A stretch of DNA of 17,421 nucleotides from Dialister sp. CAG:486 (GTDB lineage: Bacteria > Bacillota > Negativicutes > Veillonellales > Dialisteraceae). Position 1 is the stretch's first letter, and the number at the start of each line of letters is the position of its first letter. Positions 13,843 through 17,421 of the stretch are shown here, piece by piece. The position numbers and the translations under genes are program-made. A model generated the notes under the pieces. That model worked only from the letters and a program-made list of their open reading frames with translations, did not search any database and had not been told where the DNA came from. The stretch is taken from contig FR879535.1 of the NCBI GenBank assembly GCA_000434475.1, positions 1-17,421 of the forward strand, written 5' to 3'.

Positions 13843-14148
13843 TCAGGAGATATTGATTTCTTCTGCCACATGTTCTTTATGCATTTCTTGTTTTAGCTTA
13901 GTTAAAAAATATCTGTCATTTTTGTCAAATGTAATCAGTACGACTGCATCAACATGCATGGCCTCTGCTAATGAAAAAAGTAGGTTTAAAGGAATATTGT
14001 TGTTATATGTTCCTGATTCGATCCGTGTAATGACGGACCGATTGAGATGCACGCAGTTTGCCAGCTCTGCTTGCGAATAGCCATTTAATTTCCTATAATA
14101 AGCCACTTTCGCACCAATTAATTTGTATATCGTTAAGTGCTGTCCCAA
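13843..14148 (-). CDS. XRE-family HTH regulator
   Basis: A 101-aa protein with a Cro/C1-type HTH at about 10-68: IGAKVAYYRKLNGYSQAELANCVHLNRSVITRIESGTYN, written here only to show the recognition-helix core NRSVITRIESG. The C-terminal 30 residues are charged. No ATG is available in frame before the domain. The call uses a TTG at 14148 with only GAAAG nearby, and the good GGAGAG site lies 18 nt away, so the start is uncertain and the gene may have lost its original 5' end. It is first in the zinc-ribbon operon, 36 nt before the next gene, and probably controls it. Confidence 0.72.
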   Translation of the reverse strand: MGQHLTIYKLIGAKVAYYRKLNGYSQAELANCVHLNRSVITRIESGTYNNNIPLNLLFSLAEAMHVDAVVLITFDKNDRYFLTKLKQEMHKEHVAEEINIS

Positions 14149-14183
14149 TAGCTTTCATTCTTTCTCTCCATATTTCTAGTACC

Positions 14184-14195
14184 AATTATATAATT
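14184..14195 (-). promoter_or_regulatory. Candidate promoter and palindrome of the XRE operon
   Basis: AATTATATAATT is a perfect 12-bp palindrome that contains a TATAAT -10 box (14185-14190 on the minus strand), about 35 nt upstream of the XRE start. No good -35 is seen. The palindrome could serve as operator for the HTH dimer. Confidence 0.4.
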
Positions 14196-14319
14196 TGAAC
14201 GCGTCCCCCGTATTTCCTAATTGTGGTATAAACTTTCCTAGAAAAGCCTCATTTGTGATTTCGAAAAGGAATGCAATCTATTATTTTCAGCTTCTGGCAT
14301 GAGCTTCAAATCATTCTGT

Positions 14320-14469
14320 CTATATCATACAAAAAGAATTGGACAATCTATGACCATGTCTACCATCTATTTGATAAATGGCCTGATTCGTTTGATAAAA
14401 TACAAAGAATTTAGTAGGTTCAAATGACGGATACACCGAATACAAGTATCTGTATGGATTTTTATACAT
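14320..14469 (-). CDS. Possible small ORF or coding remnant, 49 aa
   Basis: A 49-codon frame starting MYKNPYRYLYS and ending RLSNSFCMI, rich in aromatic residues. The frame is open a further 13 codons upstream to a TAA, with AAGGAGG 14 nt before the ATG and GAGG only 2 nt before it, so translation signals are imperfect. It could be a genuine small protein or the decayed end of a larger gene. I see no other gene in the 14149-14800 gap. Confidence 0.3.
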   Translation of the reverse strand: MYKNPYRYLYSVYPSFEPTKFFVFYQTNQAIYQIDGRHGHRLSNSFCMI

Positions 14470-14560
14470 AGCCTCATCATAACCCTCCTTAAATAGCTCG
14501 CTATTCGCACCCTTTTATTCCTTGCTCTGTATCAAAATCCAAGAATGAAATCTGATAACA

Positions 14561-14580
14561 ATTTAATCAGTGTTTCCCTA
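14561..14580 (-). repeat. Right copy of 20-bp inverted repeat framing the island
   Basis: On the minus strand it reads TAGGGAAACACTGATTAAAT, matching the plus-strand block at 1407-1426 at 18 of 20 positions. It lies about 220 bp inside the displaced tRNA fragment, as the left copy lies about 140 bp inside the tRNA promoter. Confidence 0.55.
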
Positions 14581-14617
14581 GTGATAAAAAATATAAAAGG
14601 CAAAATTACCCATACCC

Positions 14618-14665
14618 AAAAGGAGCAGTGCTAAAATGCTTTTGCATTTTGCCACCGCTCCTTTT
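14618..14665. terminator. Long imperfect hairpin, bidirectional terminator-like
   Basis: AAAAGGAGC (14618-14626) pairs with GCTCCTTTT (14657-14665), with further GTG/CAC and AAAATGC/GCATTTT pairing inside. A-rich and T-rich outer arms give a terminator shape both ways. It may insulate the island from the flank. The following 14666-14802 stretch shows no gene. Confidence 0.5.
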
Positions 14666-14802
14666 GAACTTTCAAATCGCTTTTGGAAGATAAGGTTGTA
14701 AAAGAGGAATTTTACTCTTATTCAATAAAAAAGAAGCACAAAATTTCTCGAAATATTGCACTCCTGACTATTTTTATTCATTTTGGGAATCTACTTTAGT
14801 AA

Positions 14803-14890
14803 CAGCTTGGGAAGCTGGTACTCTATCAATGAGCTCCTCCGCATACTCACATACATAGATAACACCACATACTTTCCTCTCGTTTTCCAG
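14803..14890 (-). pseudogene. Decayed tRNA-Gly 5' half with promoter (displaced copy, att-like)
   Basis: The block aligns with 1186-1270. The first 16 bp, covering the anticodon stem and CCC loop, are identical. The D-arm region has substitutions, and the upstream GCATACTCA...CATAGATAA...TACTTTC...TTTTCCAG blocks are conserved with 2-bp insertions. The T-arm, 3' acceptor strand and CCA are absent, so it cannot be a functional tRNA. It marks the right island boundary, next to the mntP terminator, and implies that mntP and the tRNA were once neighbours. Confidence 0.7.
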
Positions 14891-14927
14891 TCTTATAGAA
14901 AAGTTATTTGCAGTGTGAAGAGTGGAA

Positions 14928-14961
14928 GGAAAAATCATTCCACCGCCATAGCGGGGCGGTG
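14928..14961 (-). terminator. Intrinsic terminator downstream of mntP
   Basis: On the minus strand CACCGCC (14955-14961) pairs with GGCGGTG (14941-14947) and is followed by GAATGATTTTT. A second hairpin lies closer to mntP at 14989-15015. Confidence 0.7.
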
Positions 14962-14988
14962 TGAAAAAATAATCGCAGCGCCGCATTT

Positions 14989-15015
14989 TTCATGGAAATA
15001 CTGTGCTTCCATGAA
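14989..15015 (-). terminator. Hairpin after mntP
   Basis: TTCATGGAA and TTCCATGAA form a 9-bp perfect stem about 20 nt after the mntP stop. It lacks a clean T-tract on the minus strand, so it may protect the mRNA 3' end rather than terminate. Confidence 0.45.
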
Positions 15016-15036
15016 GCCCCCGCATCGCTTGTACAT

Positions 15037-15606
15037 TCACGCGCCGAAGAAGATCTCCAGCCCGATTCCGATGAGGATCACGCCGCCTAAGATGGTCGCC
15101 TTATCCGCGAGCTTCATGCCGAAGCGTTTCCCGAGGAAGAGCCCTGCGATGCAGATGGAAAAGGTCACGATGCCGATGATGATACTTGCGAGCATCGCTT
15201 TGGCGAAGGGGTACTCCACCAAGGTGAAGCCGACGGAGAGCGCGTCCATGGAGGTCGCGAGCCCTTGGAGCAGCAGGTAGCGGAGGCCCACGCTGACTTT
15301 GACGTCCTCTTCATCTCCGGAGAGACCGTCCCTGATCATGAGCCCGCCGATGGCGACGAGCAGGACCAGCGATGCCCACGGCACGAGCGGGAGCAGGACC
15401 TGAAAAAGATCGACGATCCGGTTCACACACGCCCAGCCTGCCATCGGCATCAGCCACTGGAAGAAGCCGAAGGTCCCCGCGATGAGACACATGGTGCGGA
15501 TGCGGAGGAAATGATTTGCAAGGCCATTCGCAAGCGAGACGGAAAAGGCGTCCATCGCAAGTCCCACGCCGAGCAGGACACTGTTCAAAATAAATAAACC
15601 ACTCAT
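15037..15606 (-). CDS. mntP: Manganese efflux pump MntP
   Basis: A 189-aa integral membrane protein with six predicted hydrophobic helices, the normal MntP length. It has the two internal repeats of the family: GLAMDAFSVSLANG (15-28, with D19) and QGLATSMDALSVGF (114-127, with D121). These carry the conserved acidic residues used for Mn2+ transport. The start at 15606 has GGGGAG 7 nt upstream. Family members export Mn2+ and protect against manganese excess. Expression is almost certainly controlled by the yybP-ykoY riboswitch in its leader, which supports the substrate assignment. GC-rich like the rest of the right flank. Confidence 0.95.
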   Translation of the reverse strand: MSGLFILNSVLLGVGLAMDAFSVSLANGLANHFLRIRTMCLIAGTFGFFQWLMPMAGWACVNRIVDLFQVLLPLVPWASLVLLVAIGGLMIRDGLSGDEEDVKVSVGLRYLLLQGLATSMDALSVGFTLVEYPFAKAMLASIIIGIVTFSICIAGLFLGKRFGMKLADKATILGGVILIGIGLEIFFGA

Positions 15607-15700
15607 TGATATCTCCCCGAAATGAAATAGGCTGTGCGGCTTAGCCGAAAGGGATGCGTGACCAGTCTCTCATGGTCATTTCAAGCGCTTTCCACCCACC

Positions 15701-15743
15701 AAAAAAGACCCCGCGCATAGCCGAAAACTATGCACGTGAGTCT
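15701..15743 (-). terminator. Riboswitch-controlled terminator before mntP
   Basis: AGACTCACGTGCATAG pairs, with a few G-U or mismatched positions, with CTATGCGCGGGGTCT around a TTTTCGG loop, followed by a T run. Its 5' arm (AGACTCAC) is the same sequence as the 3' strand of the aptamer's P1 helix. The two structures therefore exclude each other, and Mn2+ binding should favour readthrough into mntP. Confidence 0.75.
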
Positions 15744-15830
15744 CGCATTTTTAAAGCAAGCCAGGCAGGATGTACGGGTAACTGCCAGTATGTTGACGGG
15801 CTCCACCGAAGTGGCTGCTACTCCCTCACT
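15736..15830 (-). ncRNA. yybP-ykoY manganese riboswitch aptamer
   Basis: The minus-strand leader begins GTGAGGGAGTAGC, continues with a GCCACTTCGGTGG hairpin and the conserved CGTCAACATACTGG block, and closes with GCGAGACTCAC. The ends pair as P1 (GTGAG/CTCAC). This order of conserved blocks matches the yybP-ykoY family, which senses Mn2+ and often precedes mntP. It starts a few nt after the predicted transcription start. Confidence 0.88.
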
Positions 15831-15839
15831 TATTGGAGA

Positions 15840-15868
15840 ATGATAGCATGAAAAAGGGCAGATGTCAA
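15840..15868 (-). promoter_or_regulatory. mntP promoter
   Basis: A near-consensus sigma-A promoter on the minus strand: TTGACA (15863-15868), 17-bp spacer, TATCAT (15840-15845). Transcription would start about 7 nt downstream, just before the riboswitch. Upstream, 15869-16043 holds no recognisable gene, only a small CCAGA/TCTGG inverted repeat and two AGAAGTG heptads near 15959-15972. Confidence 0.85.
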
Positions 15869-16045
15869 AGGGATAGGAAGTGACGGGTGACTGAAATGCA
15901 GCCTTTGGACACCGACTCTATCGACCCCTCAGAGCCAGATGGACTTCTGGACTTAGAGAGAAGTGAGAAGTGCTGGAAGGGGCACACCATTCATATAGTG
16001 TCCCAATACCCCCCCTCATTATATAAAACAGCTTGTCAGTCATTT

Positions 16046-16084
16046 ATATAAAAGTCTGCGGCGCTTCCTCATTTTATGCGCCGC
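16046..16084 (-). terminator. Terminator of the cupin-HAD operon
   Basis: GCGGCGC (16058-16064) and GCGCCGC (16078-16084) form a 7-bp GC stem, followed on the minus strand by AGACTTTTATA. It lies about 65 nt after the HAD stop codon. Confidence 0.65.
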
Positions 16085-16087
16085 ACC

Positions 16088-16122
16088 TTCACTCCTCACT
16101 CCTAACTCCTCACTCCTAACTT
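16088..16122. repeat. 7-bp-period tandem repeat (CTMACTC-like), 5 units
   Basis: Five heptads (TTCACTC, CTCACTC, CTAACTC, CTCACTC, CTAACTT) lie between the HAD stop codon and its terminator. The position and period match the tract after tatD (62-82). Confidence 0.65.
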
Positions 16123-16148
16123 GATTCAGAAGTTGACTTAAATGCCAG

Positions 16149-16895
16149 TTATTTAGAAAACGCAATACTAGGGAAACGCCTTTCTCTTCGGATGACGGAA
16201 AGGACGTCCTCCCAATCCCCAAACTGATACGGCGTCATCTGATCAAGCTCTTCGCGGTCGGCGTCGGAGTAGTGGTCATAGATCACGGCGAAGTCGATGC
16301 CGGCATTTCTTGCCGCGGCCGCACCCGCCAGCGAATCCTCGAAGATGAAGCATTCTTCCTTGGAAAGGCCCATATCCTCGATGACCTTGAGATAGATGGC
16401 CGGGCTTGGCTTGATCTCCGGCGCATCCTCCTGCGTGTAGATCCTCGCAAAGCAGGAATCAAGCGGTGCTTTGCTGCGGATGCTTCTATTTTCCTTCCGA
16501 TATACTTCCATATTACCGCGGCGCGTGGTGCTGGCGATCACGAGTGTCTTCCCGTCTTCCTTGAAAGCATGGAGCGCCTCCGGTGCGCCCGGCTTGTAGT
16601 CCACGACCTCCTTCAGGAAATGCTGCGCTATGCGGTAACGCTCCTGCAGAATGTCTTCGGCCTGCCAGGCAGAGGCATACGTTTTCCCCAGCTCCTCGCA
16701 GTAAGAAAGATACGGCTTCTTCGCATCCCGATGCTCCTTTAGGAAGCGCTCTCTTCTCTGCTGGATATCGCCCTCTGCCATAGCAGGCCCGCCAAGCGTT
16801 TGGATCAGCCGGAGGTCTACCTGGTTCCACACGCCGACGGAGTCGATCAGCGTCCCGTCCATATCAAAAATGATCGTCGACTTGTTCTCAAACAT
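16149..16895 (-). CDS. HAD-superfamily phosphatase (beta-phosphoglucomutase-like)
   Basis: A 248-aa HAD hydrolase with all four motifs: DMDGT (11-15, nucleophile D11 and acid D13), S122 in VIASTT, K162 in EIKPSP and FEDSLAG (185-191). An alpha-helical cap lies between motifs I and II (about 20-95), as in subfamily IA phosphatases and phosphomutases. The nucleophile context and cap fit a small-molecule phosphatase; the substrate cannot be told from sequence. The ATG at 16895 has AAGGAG 5 nt upstream, overlapping the stop codon of the cupin gene, so the two are co-translated. The last 10 codons overlap a CTAGGGAAACGC motif shared with the island repeats, and the tail may have been altered by an insertion. 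Confidence 0.9.
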   Translation of the reverse strand: MFENKSTIIFDMDGTLIDSVGVWNQVDLRLIQTLGGPAMAEGDIQQRRERFLKEHRDAKKPYLSYCEELGKTYASAWQAEDILQERYRIAQHFLKEVVDYKPGAPEALHAFKEDGKTLVIASTTRRGNMEVYRKENRSIRSKAPLDSCFARIYTQEDAPEIKPSPAIYLKVIEDMGLSKEECFIFEDSLAGAAAARNAGIDFAVIYDHYSDADREELDQMTPYQFGDWEDVLSVIRRERRFPSIAFSK

Positions 16896-16904
16896 ATATG
16901 CTCC

Positions 16905-17345
16905 TTACTTTTTCAAGAATTTCTCGATCTCCGGATCTCTTTTGAGCGCCAAAAGCTCCTCCTCCGTCGGATAGACGGGGATGTCGCGGTCATGGTTCAC
17001 GAGGCAGAGGAAGCCCAGGATGTCTCCTGCGTCCGCGCGAAACTGATGCCACTGCCAGGGCGGGATGGTGATGAGATCCCCTTCCCCGACTTCATGCACA
17101 TCACTTCCAAGAAGCGCATGGCCCTTCCCTTTGAAGATCAAGACGAGATGCATATGCTCATGCTTTTCCAGCGAAGAGAAGCCGTCCTTCTCCACCTGAA
17201 AATAACGGAACTGCACCGGAAGGTCGGCTTCGCTGTCAAAAAGGATCTGCTTCGTCACATCGCGAAAGACCCCGGGATTTTCCTTGTAAATATGGGGGGT
17301 GATGCCCTCCCAGCCATTCGGCCGGCTGTGAAATTTATAGATCAT
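16905..17345 (-). CDS. Cupin-domain protein
   Basis: A 146-aa single-domain cupin. Motif 1 is KHEHMHLVLIFKGKG (61-75) with likely metal ligands H62, H64 or H66. Motif 2 is GEGDLITIPPWQWHQF (87-102) with H100. The N-terminus (MIYKFHSRPNGWEGITPHIY) is unusual for stand-alone cupins, and the C-terminal helix ends EIEKFLKK. The start at 17345 has AAGGAG 7 nt upstream. It is the first gene of a two-gene operon with the HAD phosphatase, suggesting joint work on a sugar or sugar phosphate. Substrate unknown. The remaining 17346-17421 shows no gene. Confidence 0.87.
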   Translation of the reverse strand: MIYKFHSRPNGWEGITPHIYKENPGVFRDVTKQILFDSEADLPVQFRYFQVEKDGFSSLEKHEHMHLVLIFKGKGHALLGSDVHEVGEGDLITIPPWQWHQFRADAGDILGFLCLVNHDRDIPVYPTEEELLALKRDPEIEKFLKK

Positions 17346-17421
17346 GGATGTTCTCCTTATGGAATGGGTTCGGGGTTGGCACGTGGGGCGTGATGCTCTT
17401 TGATTGCGGCTGAAAGAGGTT

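Larger units (their letters stand above)
1186..14890. mobile_element. Putative genomic island inserted at tRNA-Gly
   Basis: Direct repeats bound the region. The anticodon arm, 5' half and promoter of tRNA-Gly (1186-1270) recur at 14803-14890, starting with a perfect 16-bp match, CAGCTTGGGAAGCTGG. The interior is clearly AT-richer than the tatD and mntP flanks and holds only accessory genes. A simple reading is that the incoming element supplied a new tRNA 5' half and displaced the old one, which then decayed. No integrase is visible, so the element is either immobile or was mobilised in trans. An old tandem tRNA-Gly duplication with later gene gain between the copies is the alternative. Confidence 0.55.

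Noticed and set aside
1153..14890. CRISPR array or toxin-antitoxin pair within the island
   Set aside because: No regularly spaced repeats with unique spacers were seen. The small proteins present do not resemble known toxin-antitoxin pairs, and the XRE protein is followed by membrane proteins, not a toxin-sized partner.
14774..14986. 70-aa minus-strand frame across the tRNA fragment
   Set aside because: It translates the decayed tRNA copy and the mntP terminator hairpin; no ribosome binding site.
15265..15597. 110-aa plus-strand frame opposite mntP
   Set aside because: Charged, low-complexity, antisense to a clearly conserved membrane protein gene.
16040..16222. 60-aa minus-strand frame near the HAD gene end
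   Set aside because: Its repeated SEELGVRSEG comes from the heptad repeat tract, and the rest is out of frame within the HAD gene.
16272..17393. Plus-strand frames opposite the HAD and cupin genes
   Set aside because: Antisense to genes with intact family motifs and good translation signals.

Overview
The window looks like a chromosomal segment of a Bacillota-type bacterium. Nearly every gene has a strong AAGGAGG-type ribosome binding site, all genes lie on the minus strand, intrinsic terminators are common, and a manganese riboswitch precedes mntP. I lean toward the Negativicutes (Dialister/Megasphaera-like) from overall impression, but this is a guess; no marker gene here fixes the taxonomy.

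The two flanks are GC-rich housekeeping DNA. The left flank (1-1226) holds tatD and a tRNA-Gly(CCC) gene with its own terminator. The right flank (about 14890-17421) holds mntP behind a yybP-ykoY manganese riboswitch, then a HAD phosphatase and a cupin gene that form an operon. Between them is about 13.6 kb of visibly AT-richer accessory DNA. It begins just upstream of the tRNA-Gly gene. It ends at a decayed second copy of that gene's anticodon arm, 5' half and promoter (14803-14890). This is the architecture of a genomic island inserted in a tRNA gene. A 20-bp near-identical inverted repeat (1407-1426 and 14561-14580, 18/20 matches) also frames the cargo. No integrase or transposase gene is visible.

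The island carries two gene blocks. Block 1 (2148-11266) reads as one operon: a WYL-domain HTH regulator, a 69-aa four-cysteine protein, three dynamin-like GTPases with intact G1/G3/G4 motifs (571, 748 and 422 aa), and an 858-aa protein. The N-terminus of the 858-aa protein aligns with the same GTPase fold but has lost every nucleotide-binding motif. It continues into coiled-coil, TPR/Sel1 repeats and a Cys-containing C-terminal domain. Clusters of bacterial dynamins (LeoA/LeoBC, Eleos) and WYL regulators are known from anti-phage defence, so this is a candidate undescribed multi-dynamin defence or membrane-remodelling system. Block 2 (11830-14148) is an XRE regulator, two membrane-anchored zinc-ribbon proteins and a secreted protein. 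The secreted protein's reading frame continues for 61 codons past an amber stop.

The gaps hold strong hairpins, several dispersed 7-bp-period tandem repeats and fragments of decayed reading frames, consistent with repeated insertion and loss. A small acidic protein (1473-1835) sits alone at the left end of the island behind a perfect 29-bp inverted repeat.
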